A DNA stretch of 64,000 nt from Shewanella pneumatophori. GTDB lineage: Bacteria > Pseudomonadota > Gammaproteobacteria > Enterobacterales > Shewanellaceae. Below are positions 25,441-34,340 of this stretch, piece after piece (position 1 is the first letter of the stretch; each line of letters starts with the position of its first letter). Below the pieces are notes generated by a model. It made no database searches. It had not been told where the DNA came from and saw only the letters and a program-made list of their open reading frames with translations. The DNA is taken from positions 45,425-109,424 of the forward strand of contig NZ_JAKILB010000016.1 in assembly GCF_023283895.1 (NCBI RefSeq). Reading direction: 5' to 3'. The position numbers and the translations under genes are program-made.

Positions 25441-25474
25441 AAGATAACAAGCGCCAAAAAGCGCTTGTTATCTT
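25441..25474. other. strong hairpin between frmA and fghA
   Basis: A 14-bp perfect inverted repeat (AAGATAACAAGCGC / GCGCTTGTTATCTT) with a 6-nt loop lies 12 bp after the frmA stop. There is no T-run on the minus strand after it, so it fits an mRNA-stabilising or attenuating intercistronic element better than a full terminator. Confidence 0.7.
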
Positions 25475-25485
25475 AGACAATAATA

Positions 25486-26616
25486 TTACTTGTCGAAGTG
25501 AATAACAGTACGAATACTCTTACCTTCGTGCATTAGGTCAAATGCTTCGTTAACTTGCTCAAGACCCATAGTGTGAGTAATGAAGTCGTTTAACTTGAAC
25601 TCACCTGCCATGTAACGCTCAACGTATTCTGGTAGTTCTGAGCGGCCTTTAACACCACCAAATGCGCTACCTTTCCATACACGACCAGTGACTAACTGGA
25701 ATGGACGAGTTGAGATCTCTTGGCCTGCACCAGCAACACCAATAACAACTGACTCACCCCAGCCTTTATGACAGCACTCTAGTGCACTGCGCATAACATG
25801 TACGTTACCGATACACTCGAATGAGTAATCTACGCCACCGTCAGTAAGTTCTACAATCACATCTTGGATTGGCTTATCGTAGTCTTTTGGATTGATGCAA
25901 TCAGTAGCACCAAGCTTACGCGCTAAGTCAAACTTACTTTCGTTAATGTCAATAGCAATGATACGTGATGCTTTTGCCATTGCTGCACCAATAACTGCAG
26001 ATAGACCAATACCACCCATACCGAAGATAGCAACCGTTGCGCCTTCTTCAACCTTTGCGGTATTCATTACCGCGCCCATACCAGTTGTTACACCACAACC
26101 TAATAGACATACTTCTTCTAGTGGCGCTTCAGGGTTAACTTTGGCTAATGAGATCTCAGGTAATACTGTGTACTCAGAGAAAGTTGATGTGCCCATGTAG
26201 TGATAGATAGGCTGACCATCTTTAGAGAAACGAGTGGTACCATCAGGCATCAAACCTTTACCTTGGGTTTCACGGATCTTCTGACAAAGGTTAGTTTTGC
26301 CTGACTTACAAAATTTACACTCACCACATTCAGGCGTGTAAAGTGGGATAACGTGGTCGCCAACTTTGACGCTAGTTACGCCTTCACCGATTGACTCAAC
26401 AATACCACCGCCTTCATGGCCAAGAATACAAGGGAAGATACCTTCTGGATCGTCACCTGAAAGAGTAAATGCGTCAGTATGACATACGCCAGTGGCGATC
26501 ATTTTAACGCGTACTTCGCCTTTTTGAGGTGGCATTACATCTACGATTTCCATAGATAAAGGTTGACCAACTGCCCAAGCAACTGCGGCTTTTGATTTGA
26601 TTGTTTGTGCTGTCAT
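25486..26616 (-). CDS. frmA: S-(hydroxymethyl)glutathione dehydrogenase / class III alcohol dehydrogenase
   Basis: 376 aa zinc-dependent medium-chain dehydrogenase. Catalytic zinc site: GVCHTDAFTLSG and GHEGGGIVE; structural zinc: CGECKFCKSGKTNLC. Rossmann motif GMGGIGLSAV for NAD. It oxidises the spontaneous or Gfa-made adduct S-hydroxymethylglutathione to S-formylglutathione. It can also reduce S-nitrosoglutathione. Full length for the family. Its promoter carries the operator shared with gfa and the SMR gene; fghA follows downstream. Confidence 0.97.
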   Translation of the reverse strand: MTAQTIKSKAAVAWAVGQPLSMEIVDVMPPQKGEVRVKMIATGVCHTDAFTLSGDDPEGIFPCILGHEGGGIVESIGEGVTSVKVGDHVIPLYTPECGECKFCKSGKTNLCQKIRETQGKGLMPDGTTRFSKDGQPIYHYMGTSTFSEYTVLPEISLAKVNPEAPLEEVCLLGCGVTTGMGAVMNTAKVEEGATVAIFGMGGIGLSAVIGAAMAKASRIIAIDINESKFDLARKLGATDCINPKDYDKPIQDVIVELTDGGVDYSFECIGNVHVMRSALECCHKGWGESVVIGVAGAGQEISTRPFQLVTGRVWKGSAFGGVKGRSELPEYVERYMAGEFKLNDFITHTMGLEQVNEAFDLMHEGKSIRTVIHFDK

Positions 26617-26678
26617 CTTGTATTCCTACTTTTAATAAATTTTACGTTACGGCGTATACCGTAGTGGGTATGGAAAGG

Positions 26679-26749
26679 ATTATAACTACCTGTTCAATAT
26701 TGATAATCCCATCAACAGGTAATTTACCTTTACCATATGGTAATAATAT
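26679..26749 (-). promoter_or_regulatory. promoter and operator of frmA
   Basis: On the minus strand: -10 TATAAT (26684-26679), 16-bp spacer, -35 TTATCA (26706-26701). Upstream lies a perfect 14-bp palindrome TTACCATATGGTAA (26730-26743) followed by TAAT, with a second overlapping repeat AGGTAA-T-TTACCT at 26718-26730. The arrangement equals those before gfa and the SMR gene, and the palindrome centre is about -65, the usual LysR recognition position. Confidence 0.8.
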
Positions 26750-26806
26750 TTTGAAAATTGCCTCATTAATTACAGAAGCAGTTTTTAAAATATACGCCTT
26801 TAAATC

Positions 26807-26834
26807 GGTGCTAAGCGTGCTAGTGCTTAGCACC
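26807..26834 (-). terminator. inverted repeat after the zinc-finger gene, possible weak terminator
   Basis: GGTGCTAAG (26807-26815) and CTTAGCACC (26826-26834) form a perfect 9-bp stem, 19 bp past the zinc-finger gene's stop. Only a short T-stretch follows on the minus strand. Confidence 0.45.
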
Positions 26835-26852
26835 ACCTAGATAGCCGTAGAT

Positions 26853-27119
26853 TTAACGTAACTGGCTATCTTTACTGCCACGGCGATTGAATAGATGCAG
26901 CTTCGCCTGACTGTTATCGATTTCATTTTGACAATGAATACAAAGTCGAACACCTGGCACAGCATTGCGTCTCGCCTCTGGTATCGGCTCACCACACTCT
27001 TCACAATGCAACAAACTGTCACCATATCGTAGTCGACTTCTTGCGGCTGCAACTGCATCTTCGACACTACTATCTATTTGATCTTGTACTGCACCATCTC
27101 TAGACCATCCACCTGCCAT
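26853..27119 (-). CDS. DksA/TraR-type zinc-finger protein (YbiI-like)
   Basis: 88 aa. The C4 zinc finger is CEECGEPIPEARRNAVPGVRLCIHCQ, the DksA/TraR signature, preceded by a short helix (IDSSVEDAVAAARSRLRYG). It lacks the long coiled coil of true DksA, so regulation of RNA polymerase through the secondary channel is doubtful. YbiI-like proteins are uncharacterised. It lies between frmA and gfa on the same strand but does not show the regulon operator upstream, so it may be a passenger. Confidence 0.85.
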   Translation of the reverse strand: MAGGWSRDGAVQDQIDSSVEDAVAAARSRLRYGDSLLHCEECGEPIPEARRNAVPGVRLCIHCQNEIDNSQAKLHLFNRRGSKDSQLR

Positions 27120-27511
27120 GTTAGTACCTCTCTATGACAATTAGCGGTTACCGAGCATGAATTGTTTAACTGCCTACTCTTCTATAGCTAAAGGTTAGGA
27201 CTGCCTCTAACAATCTACACCTTTTACTATCTGTAATAGCTTATATAAGCCAAGTAAAGCAAAGCACTCCATGTCCCTCGGCGCCCAGTTAACGAAGCAG
27301 GAGTTAAAGCTCATCTGCCTGCCTCATTTCAATAATAAACATTATAGTTGTTTCAATAGAGATTATAATCCATATAAAACTCAAAACACTTTTGCATATA
27401 GGTAACAATAATCAGCCATATTGCTAGGCTATAGATGTAAAAAAAGCGCCGAAGCGCTTTTTATTACTGGTGTTAATATTGTTTAAGCTGGTACAAGCTC
27501 ATTCTTCAGCG
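27120..27511. other. gene-free stretch between the zinc-finger gene and gfa
   Basis: Apart from the gfa terminator near 27441 I see no ORF with a ribosome site, no repeat and no copy of the formaldehyde-regulon operator here. Confidence 0.5.
27441..27463 (-). terminator. terminator of gfa
   Basis: AAAAAGCGC / GCGCTTTTT, 9-bp stem with a CGAA loop, about 50 bp after the gfa stop; A- and T-runs allow action on both strands. Confidence 0.88.
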
Positions 27512-28069
27512 TTATTTTTTCGCCGCAACATGGGTCGCAATAGCATCCATTAATGCTGGTGATAAACAGTCATAAGGAGGTAAACCGAGATCCTTAAGGG
27601 TTTGGCGAACATCTGCCATCGCCTCAGGCGCCGTACCAGACTCTATGATTGAAGACACAAACGCAGCGAACTCTGGCGCCGACCAACCTTGCTGCTGTGA
27701 TAGCTCAGTATGCACAAAGTCTAAGCCATAGAAAGGGTGCTCCGTATTTTCGATGCGACCATACATATGAGTACCACACTCTTTACAAGCGTGACGTTGA
27801 ATGGCTGCGCTCTCATCGATGATATGTAGCTTGTCAGCATTAGCGGTTACGCTTACCTTATCTTTTGCGACTACGGCAATTTGCGCAAATAGCGCGCCTT
27901 CTGGTTTCCAACACTTACTGCAACCACAAACATGATTATGAGCAGTTTGCGATGCAACAGTCACTTCGACAGGATTATTAACACATTTGCACTGTAATGA
28001 ACCGCCGGTAAACCCGGCAGCAGTAGCAGGAATGCCATTATCGACTTGTGGGTGAATTAATGTTTTCAA
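27512..28069 (-). CDS. gfa: S-(hydroxymethyl)glutathione synthase (glutathione-dependent formaldehyde-activating enzyme)
   Basis: 185 aa Gfa/CENP-V family. The seven expected zinc-ligand cysteines are present: C27 and C29 (GGSLQCKC), C48, C50 and C53 (CGCSKC), C95 and C98 (CKECGTHM). WKPEGALFAQIAVV follows the second group, as in Gfa proper rather than in generic CENP-V homologues. The enzyme is reported to speed formation of S-hydroxymethylglutathione, the FrmA substrate; some work suggests it acts as a glutathione carrier instead. Divergent from lysR across a 257-bp region with the shared operator. Confidence 0.93.
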   Translation of the reverse strand: MKTLIHPQVDNGIPATAAGFTGGSLQCKCVNNPVEVTVASQTAHNHVCGCSKCWKPEGALFAQIAVVAKDKVSVTANADKLHIIDESAAIQRHACKECGTHMYGRIENTEHPFYGLDFVHTELSQQQGWSAPEFAAFVSSIIESGTAPEAMADVRQTLKDLGLPPYDCLSPALMDAIATHVAAKK

Positions 28070-28119
28070 AATGATGACTCCTAGGTGGATAAGTGATTCA
28101 AGCTCACTAAGTGATGCGC

Positions 28120-28190
28120 ATTATATTCCTCATTTTTAATTTGATAATTGGCACTTATTACAAATAACTTTTACTCTGACGTAATAATTA
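28120..28190 (-). promoter_or_regulatory. promoter and operator of gfa
   Basis: On the minus strand: -10 TATAAT (28125-28120), 16-bp spacer, -35 TTATCA (28147-28142); plus-strand inverted repeat TTAC-TCTGAC-GTAA at 28171-28184 followed by TAAT. The spacing is identical to the frmA and SMR promoters. T-N11-A pairs within the repeat fit a LysR-type site. Confidence 0.8.
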
Positions 28191-28204
28191 AAGCTCGATA
28201 TAAC
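28176..28204 (+). promoter_or_regulatory. candidate lysR promoter overlapping the gfa operator
   Basis: -35 CTGACG (28176-28181), 17-bp spacer, -10 TATAAC (28199-28204). The -35 lies inside the operator palindrome, the standard layout for LysR negative autoregulation. Confidence 0.5.
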
Positions 28205-28326
28205 ACTCTTTTCGGCGTAAGCTTCGCGTACATAGCTATCTATAACCAACCAAATCAAAATTGCTTTTAATTTAAACTTGTTAATAATTAAGCCAGTTTT
28301 GTAGAAATACTACCTAGAGAATAATC

Positions 28327-29202
28327 ATGTTTAATTGGGAAGGTGTGAGTGAATTTGTTGCGGTAGCCGAGGCAGAAAGCTTTACCAAAGCATCGCAACG
28401 ATTAGGCATATCAACTGCACAAGTAAGTCGCCAAATAAGTGCATTAGAAACAAGACTAGCCTCTAAGCTATTTCACCGTACCACTCGCAAAGTGTCGGTA
28501 ACAGAGGTTGGTCGCATCTATTATCAACATTGTCGTCAAGTATTAGATGGTTTAGAAGAAGCCGAGCGCGCCATAACCAATTTGCAAACCAGTCCGCGTG
28601 GATTACTTAAAATCACTGCACCAGTAACCTATGGTGAAAAAACTATCGCCCCACTAATTAATGACTTTGCATCGCTGTATCCAGAGCTTGAAGTCAAACT
28701 CAATCTAAGCAACCAAAAATTAGATTTAGTTGACGAAGGTTACGATCTGGCGATCCGTCTAGGCCACTTAGAAGACTCAAGCATGATGGCCAAGAAACTT
28801 AGCAGTCGCACCCAATATGTTTGTGCATCGCCTAGCTACATTTCTACTTATGGCATTCCACACTCATTATCAGAGCTCGATCAGCACAACTGCTTAATTG
28901 GCACTATGGATTATTGGCGTTTTCAAGAAAATGGCAAAACTCGTAATGTACGAGTTAAAGGCAACTTAAGTTGCAATAGTGGTCACGCGTTAGTTGATGC
29001 GGCAATCAAAGGGATTGGTATCGTGCAGCTGCCAGACTATTACGTATTGCCTTATATTGAAGCGGGCGAGCTCACTGCACTACTTGAGCAAAACCGTCAG
29101 CCAGAAGAAGGGATTTGGGCACTGTATCCCCAAAACCGCCACCTTTCACCTAAAGTGCGCATGCTGTTAGATCACTTAAATGCAGGTTTAAAGACCGTAT
29201 AA
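28327..29202 (+). CDS. LysR-type regulator, probable regulator of the formaldehyde genes
   Basis: 291 aa. N-terminal winged HTH (EFVAVAEAESFTKASQRLGISTAQVSRQISALETRLASKLFHRTTRKVSVTE, residues ~6-55), then a two-lobed effector domain (GLLKITAPVTYGEKTIAPLI and onward), full length for the family. The sequence belongs to the large CrgA-like group. Divergence from gfa and the operator over its own -35 make it the natural regulator of gfa, frmA-fghA and the SMR gene. The effector could be formaldehyde, its glutathione adduct or something else; not visible. Functional link is inference from context. Confidence 0.9.
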   Translation: MFNWEGVSEFVAVAEAESFTKASQRLGISTAQVSRQISALETRLASKLFHRTTRKVSVTEVGRIYYQHCRQVLDGLEEAERAITNLQTSPRGLLKITAPVTYGEKTIAPLINDFASLYPELEVKLNLSNQKLDLVDEGYDLAIRLGHLEDSSMMAKKLSSRTQYVCASPSYISTYGIPHSLSELDQHNCLIGTMDYWRFQENGKTRNVRVKGNLSCNSGHALVDAAIKGIGIVQLPDYYVLPYIEAGELTALLEQNRQPEEGIWALYPQNRHLSPKVRMLLDHLNAGLKTV

Positions 29203-29285
29203 GCTACAGCAAATTAGATTACCTTAAGGCCGATAAGCAGGGCCCTTTCAAAAGTAAACTGAGAATTTTGTAACGGATATAAAGC

Positions 29286-29318
29286 AAAAAGCCGCACCTC
29301 TGTCGAGGTGCGGCTTTT
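29286..29318. terminator. bidirectional terminator between lysR and rnpB
   Basis: AAAAAGCCGCACCTC / GAGGTGCGGCTTTT with a TGTC loop: a 14-bp stem with A- and T-runs on its sides. It ends rnpB on the minus strand, eight bases after the RNA, and lysR on the plus strand. Confidence 0.92.
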
Positions 29319-29325
29319 CTTTAGT

Positions 29326-29668
<343 letters not shown>

Positions 29669-29674
29669 GCGCGG

Positions 29675-29703
29675 ATTATAGCTAAGCTCAAGCAACAAAC
29701 CAA
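29675..29703 (-). promoter_or_regulatory. rnpB promoter
   Basis: Minus strand: -35 TTGGTT (29703-29698), 17-bp spacer, -10 TATAAT (29680-29675). The predicted start, 7 nt after the -10, coincides with the RNase P RNA 5' end. Confidence 0.75.
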
Positions 29704-29824
29704 GGACTTTCATGCATACTGTGAATTAGAGCTCCATCTATTAGCGATAGAGTCACTCATTCACTTAGCAACTGGCAACACTCAATCCAAATCAAGAGCA
29801 AACGCTAACCAATACAATTAGACC

Positions 29825-30667
29825 TTAAAGTCCTATCGCCAAACCATGCTTATAAAGTGCGTTCTTTTTAATATCGTAAATTTGACCAGCTACAGCCGCG
29901 GCTTTTTTCAATGGTAACTCTTCACACAGTAATTTAAGCGTGTTGATCACTGTCGGCGAGAACTCAGACTCTTCATCGCTACGGTGACCATGGCACATTA
30001 ATACGATTTCGCCGCGTTGCTGGTTCGGATCATCTTTAACGGTTTGCAGCACTTCAGCAGCGGGGCCTGATAAAAATGTTTCAAAAGTTTTGGTCACTTC
30101 ACGTGCCATCACGATTTCACGGTCTTCACCTAATGCGGTAACTAAAGACTCTAGACTGTGCACAATACGATGTGGTGACTCATAAAAAATCAATGTGCGA
30201 GGGTCATCTTTAAGCGCGGTTAATTTATCTAATCTCGCCTTTTCTTTTGAAGGTAAAAAACCCTCAAAAGAGAAACGATCAGATGGTAAGCCTGACGCGC
30301 ACAACGCAGTAATTGCCGCACAAGGTCCAGGTAACGGGATAACATTAAACCCGGCATCACGCACCTGTTTTACTAAGTGATAGCCTGGATCTGAAATCAG
30401 TGGTGTCCCAGCATCGGATATAAGCGCTACGGCTTCACCATTACCCAGCTTTTGAATGATCCACTGCGCTCTGTCACGCTCATTATGGTCATGCAACGCC
30501 GTTTTACGGGTTTCAATGCCAAAGTGACTTAATAACTTGCCACTGTGTCGAGTGTCTTCACAGGCGATAAGTGATACCTGATTCAGCACCTCTAATGCAC
30601 GGCTACTGATGTCTCCTAAATTCCCAATCGGAGTGGGAACAATGTAAAGCGCGACCGACAGGTCCAT
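29825..30667 (-). CDS. rsmI: 16S rRNA (cytidine-1402-2'-O)-methyltransferase
   Basis: 280 aa from ATG 30667, selected for AGAGG upstream; the frame extends 9 codons further without a site. Tetrapyrrole-methylase fold: LYIVPTPIGNLGD at the N-terminus, ACEDTRHSGKLL, ALISDAGTPLISDPGYHLV and PGPCAAITALCASGLP, FEGFLP, all RsmI signatures. It 2'-O-methylates C1402 of 16S rRNA with SAM. Divergent from lpoA, as in many Gammaproteobacteria. Confidence 0.96.
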   Translation of the reverse strand: MDLSVALYIVPTPIGNLGDISSRALEVLNQVSLIACEDTRHSGKLLSHFGIETRKTALHDHNERDRAQWIIQKLGNGEAVALISDAGTPLISDPGYHLVKQVRDAGFNVIPLPGPCAAITALCASGLPSDRFSFEGFLPSKEKARLDKLTALKDDPRTLIFYESPHRIVHSLESLVTALGEDREIVMAREVTKTFETFLSGPAAEVLQTVKDDPNQQRGEIVLMCHGHRSDEESEFSPTVINTLKLLCEELPLKKAAAVAGQIYDIKKNALYKHGLAIGL

Positions 30668-30769
30668 ATCTACCTCTGTATTGAGTGTTGGCAAGAGTTT
30701 CTAACAATACTTTCGCCAAGGGGAAGAGCAGGTTAAACTAATAGCAGCATCTTACCAGAGTGAAGACCC

Positions 30770-32644
30770 GTGTTAAAAAGACTGAATACAACAAAATTTA
30801 TTTCTTGCGCGATTTTATCTGCAGTTTTGTTCGGTTGCGGCACGACGTCTGCACCGGTAAAGACTGAAAAGACTGAGGTTTCTCTAGCTTCAGTAACTCA
30901 GGCATCATCGCAATATCTTGCATTAGCCGCTAACGAAAAAAATAAGCAAAACCGCGATAAGTACGTTTTACTTGCCGCGCACGCCTTCATAAATGAAGGA
31001 AATGCTAGCGCAGCAGATAAAGCGTTAAAGTCTATTGCGCAAGATCTTAGTCAAGAACCTGAGATACTTGCCGAGCATATCTACCTATCGGCCCGTGTGT
31101 TAGAGATGGTTTCAACTTATGACCACGCCCTGCGCGAGCTGAATTACCCAAGCAGTTGGTCTCTACCAAACTGGCAATGGGTTAGCTATTACCAATTTAA
31201 AGCGCACTTATATCAATCAATCAACCAACCCATTGATGAAGTAAGGCAGTTAAGCTTACTCAGCAAATATTTACCTGCATCACAAGCAGTTGAGGTCAAC
31301 GATAAGATTTGGCGTTCATTACAGCCAATTAGCGAGCAAACCTTACTAAACTTTAAAGATGACACTGCAAACCCAATCTTTGCCGGTTGGATTCAGCTAG
31401 CTTATATCGCTAAACATTATGCGGTAGATCCTAACGATTTGGTGCGCCACCTAGGCAGTTGGCAGCAATTAAACCCGCGTCACCCTGCTGCAGCAAAGTT
31501 ACCTACTGACTTAGAAAAGGCACTTAATACCCAGCCTTACCAGCCTAAGAATATTGCTGTATTACTGCCATTAACGGGCCCGCGCGCCACAATTGCTAAC
31601 ACAGTCAAACAAGGCATTATTGCCAACTACATGGCAAAAGGTGATGACGATATTGCGCTAAACTTTTTTGATACAGCAACAGGTGCGCAAGCAGCTTATC
31701 AACAAGCTGTAACCGCAGGCGCAGAGTTTATTATTGGTCCTTTACTGCAATCAGAAGTTGAGCAGCTACAAAACATGACGCCAACGGCTGAAGCAGTCTC
31801 TCCAATCACAACGACTGCAGCGATGACTCCAGCTACGAGCAAAACTATCCCACAGCTGTATTTAAACCATATTGATACGTTTACTGCAGATCCAGATAAG
31901 TTCTTTTTTGCATTATCGCCAACCGATGAAGCAATTGATGCCGCTCAGCGCCTATATAACGACGGTATTAAGCAGCCACTATTACTGGTAAGTAACGACG
32001 CTATTGGCCGCCGCATGGCTGAGAGCTTTAATGGCGCGTGGCAAACACTGACTAACAACGCTGCGGAAATTCATTACTATGATGGCGGTGACAAAATGAA
32101 AGTCACAGTGCAGAAGTCATTAGGAGTAATTGACAGTAAAGAGCGCATTGCTCGCATCAAAGCAATACTAACACCTAAGATTGAAGCCGATTTTCGCTCT
32201 CGTCGCGACATTGATGCTATTTACATGATTTCAGCGAGTAAAGATTTAGCCTTGCTTAAACCATTTATCGACGTGAACTTCAGTGTATTTGCTGAGCCGG
32301 TACCGCTTTATACGACCAGCCGCAGCCGTGTTGAAGGTAACGACCGTGAAACCGCTAACGAGCTTAATAACCTCACCATTAGCGACATTCCTTGGTTAAT
32401 AACGCCAAACACTGAAACTCGTATGGTTAACGAGCTTTGGCCGAACTGGAGCAACGGTCGTAAACGCCTTTATATCATGGGTTATGATGCTCTTGATTTA
32501 GTCGGTAAGCTTGCACAGATGCGCGCATTACCGGGCTACCAATTTACCGGACGCAGCGGCATGTTATCCGTTCAGCCAGATGGTACATTGAACCGCCAAC
32601 TTAGCTGGGGTCGTTACCAAAGAGGTAACTTACGCCCACTGTAA
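30770..32644 (+). CDS. lpoA: penicillin-binding protein activator LpoA
   Basis: 624 aa starting at GTG 30770. Lipoprotein signal with LFGC lipobox (~residue 23). N-terminal TPR-like helical region to ~residue 255 and a C-terminal periplasmic-binding-protein-like LppC domain starting at NIAVLLPLTGPRA and ending GRSGMLSVQPDGTLNRQLSWG. LpoA is an outer-membrane lipoprotein that reaches across the periplasm to stimulate PBP1A; the PBP1A gene mrcA is present at 49024. A weak hairpin at 32686-32708 separates it from yraN. Confidence 0.95.
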   Translation: MLKRLNTTKFISCAILSAVLFGCGTTSAPVKTEKTEVSLASVTQASSQYLALAANEKNKQNRDKYVLLAAHAFINEGNASAADKALKSIAQDLSQEPEILAEHIYLSARVLEMVSTYDHALRELNYPSSWSLPNWQWVSYYQFKAHLYQSINQPIDEVRQLSLLSKYLPASQAVEVNDKIWRSLQPISEQTLLNFKDDTANPIFAGWIQLAYIAKHYAVDPNDLVRHLGSWQQLNPRHPAAAKLPTDLEKALNTQPYQPKNIAVLLPLTGPRATIANTVKQGIIANYMAKGDDDIALNFFDTATGAQAAYQQAVTAGAEFIIGPLLQSEVEQLQNMTPTAEAVSPITTTAAMTPATSKTIPQLYLNHIDTFTADPDKFFFALSPTDEAIDAAQRLYNDGIKQPLLLVSNDAIGRRMAESFNGAWQTLTNNAAEIHYYDGGDKMKVTVQKSLGVIDSKERIARIKAILTPKIEADFRSRRDIDAIYMISASKDLALLKPFIDVNFSVFAEPVPLYTTSRSRVEGNDRETANELNNLTISDIPWLITPNTETRMVNELWPNWSNGRKRLYIMGYDALDLVGKLAQMRALPGYQFTGRSGMLSVQPDGTLNRQLSWGRYQRGNLRPL

Positions 32645-32685
32645 AGTCGATATATAATGTCTTTAACCTTATTTACAGTTAAATA

Positions 32686-32708
32686 AGCCGAGGCAAATAG
32701 TCTCGGCT
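32686..32708 (+). terminator. weak stem-loop after lpoA
   Basis: AGCCGAG / CTCGGCT, 7-bp stem with a 9-nt loop, 42 bp after the lpoA stop; no T-run, so read-through into yraN is likely. Confidence 0.4.
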
Positions 32709-32757
32709 CATGCTTTAAGATATAGTCAAATTTAAGCTACAAGGATGAGCAGATTTG

Positions 32758-33096
32758 ATGGCAAATACCAATGACCAAGGCCAGATTGCCGAATACAATG
32801 CACGCCAGTATTTGGAACAACGTGGGCTAACTTTTGTCGAACAAAACGTAAGATACCGTTTTGGCGAAATCGACCTAGTAATGAAAGATGGCAGCGATTG
32901 GGTCTTTGTTGAGGTAAAATACCGCTCTCCATCACGTTATGGTGGTGCAGTTAACGCGCTAAGCGCTGCACAAAGCCAGCGTATAAGAAAAGCGGCAAGC
33001 CATTACATACAGTTAAATCGAATTGACGCCGTCTGTCGTTTCGATGTTATTGCGGCCGACCCTCAAGGGGTTCAATGGATCCGCGATGCCTTTTAA
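32758..33096 (+). CDS. yraN: YraN-family (UPF0102) nuclease-fold protein
   Basis: 112 aa from ATG 32758; a TTG three bases earlier is better spaced from AAGGA and is an alternative start. The Holliday-junction-resolvase-like core is intact: GQIAEYNARQYLEQRGL, RYRFGEIDLVMKDG and FVEVKYRS (the E-D-ExK nuclease motif), ending CRFDVIAAD. Function in vivo is not established. Gene order lpoA-yraN-diaA-dolP is typical of Gammaproteobacteria. Confidence 0.93.
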   Translation: MANTNDQGQIAEYNARQYLEQRGLTFVEQNVRYRFGEIDLVMKDGSDWVFVEVKYRSPSRYGGAVNALSAAQSQRIRKAASHYIQLNRIDAVCRFDVIAADPQGVQWIRDAF

Positions 33097-33158
33097 ATAG
33101 TTTAATTTTCATCTGCACCACCTAGCTATAAGTGGGCAAATAGACATAGGGTTTATCC

Positions 33159-33752
33159 ATGTTAGAACGCATTAAAGACAGCTTTACCGAATCAATTCAA
33201 ACTAAAATTGATGCATCAGAAGCTCTGCCAGAGTCAATCGCTAAAGCCGCAGAAATGATGGTTCATTGCCTGCTGAGTGGTAACAAGATTCTAGCGTGTG
33301 GTAACGGTGGTAGCGCAGGTGATGCACAGCATTTTTCTGCTGAATTATTAAACCGTTATGAAATTGAACGTCCGCCATTACCAGCAATTGCGCTAAGTTG
33401 TGATACTTCAACCATCACCGCAATTGCTAACGATTATAGCTATGACGAGATCTTCTCAAAGCAAATCATGGCATTGGGTCAACCAGGCGATATCTTGTTA
33501 GCTATCTCTACCAGCGGTAATTCAGGTAACGTGATTAAAGCAATGGAAGCAGCTCTTAGCCGCGACATGACTATCGTATCGCTTACCGGTAAAGACGGCG
33601 GCGCAATGGCTGGACTACTAAGCGTTAATGACGTTGAAATCCGTGTGCCTTCAAACGTTACTGCGCGTATCCAAGAAGTACATTTACTTGCAATCCATTG
33701 TTTATGCGACAATATTGACCGTACATTGTTCCCACAGGACGAACAGGCATGA
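33159..33752 (+). CDS. diaA: DnaA initiator-associating protein DiaA
   Basis: 197 aa SIS-domain protein of the GmhA/DiaA group. CGNGGSAGDAQHFSAELLNRYE and LAISTSGNSGNVIKAMEAA are the sugar-isomerase motifs, and RIQEVHLLAIHCLCDNID the C-terminal helix. In E. coli the tetramer binds DnaA and promotes orderly initiation of replication at oriC. Position between yraN and dolP supports DiaA rather than the heptose isomerase GmhA. Overlaps the next start as ATGA. Confidence 0.93.
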   Translation: MLERIKDSFTESIQTKIDASEALPESIAKAAEMMVHCLLSGNKILACGNGGSAGDAQHFSAELLNRYEIERPPLPAIALSCDTSTITAIANDYSYDEIFSKQIMALGQPGDILLAISTSGNSGNVIKAMEAALSRDMTIVSLTGKDGGAMAGLLSVNDVEIRVPSNVTARIQEVHLLAIHCLCDNIDRTLFPQDEQA

Positions 33753-34318
33753 GATCACTGCTCCCATTAATCGCTATTGTATTAATGCTACAAGGCTGTG
33801 CTGGTGCCGTTATGGTCGGCGCAGTTGGCGGTGCAATGATGGTTAATGACGAGCGCAGCTTTAAGACTCAAATTGATGATACCAACGCCGATTTTAATAT
33901 CTCCAGTGCGTTGGCATCTCATGATGACTTAAAGAACCAAGCCAATATCAGTGGTGTGGTGATGAACCGAAATGTATTGATGATTGGCCAAGCGCCAAAC
34001 TCAATGCTGCGCGACAAAGCCATTCGCACCGTAAAAGAGCTAAAAATTGGCGGCAAGATCCACAATCAGATCAGAATAGGTAACCCGACCTCTTTCACCA
34101 CCCGTAGCAACGACACTTGGATTACCACTAAAGTGAAAGGCCGCATGCTCAATGAAAGTGGTTTAGATGTCACTAATATCAAAGTCGTTACTGAAAACGG
34201 CGAAGTATTTCTGATAGGTTATGTAGAACGCGAACAAGCCGATTTAGCAGTTGAAGTTGCCCGTAATACCGCAGGCGTGCGTAAAGTGATTAAGGTGTTT
34301 GAATACGTCGACGCTTAA
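33749..34318 (+). CDS. dolP: outer-membrane lipoprotein DolP, two BON domains
   Basis: 189 aa. Lipobox LQGC at residues ~14-17. Two BON domains (residues ~45-110 and ~120-187), with DTWITTKVKGRMLNESGLDVTNIKVVTENGEVFLIG typical of the second. DolP (YraP) binds anionic phospholipid at the division site and supports outer-membrane integrity. Translationally coupled to diaA through ATGA at 33749-33752. Confidence 0.94.
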   Translation: MRSLLPLIAIVLMLQGCAGAVMVGAVGGAMMVNDERSFKTQIDDTNADFNISSALASHDDLKNQANISGVVMNRNVLMIGQAPNSMLRDKAIRTVKELKIGGKIHNQIRIGNPTSFTTRSNDTWITTKVKGRMLNESGLDVTNIKVVTENGEVFLIGYVEREQADLAVEVARNTAGVRKVIKVFEYVDA

Positions 34319-34340
34319 TCACCCTACTAATATTTGACGT

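Noticed and set aside
26601..26840. Small ORFs on both strands upstream of frmA
   Set aside because: They cover the frmA promoter and its palindromes and overlap each other; no ribosome sites or recognisable products.
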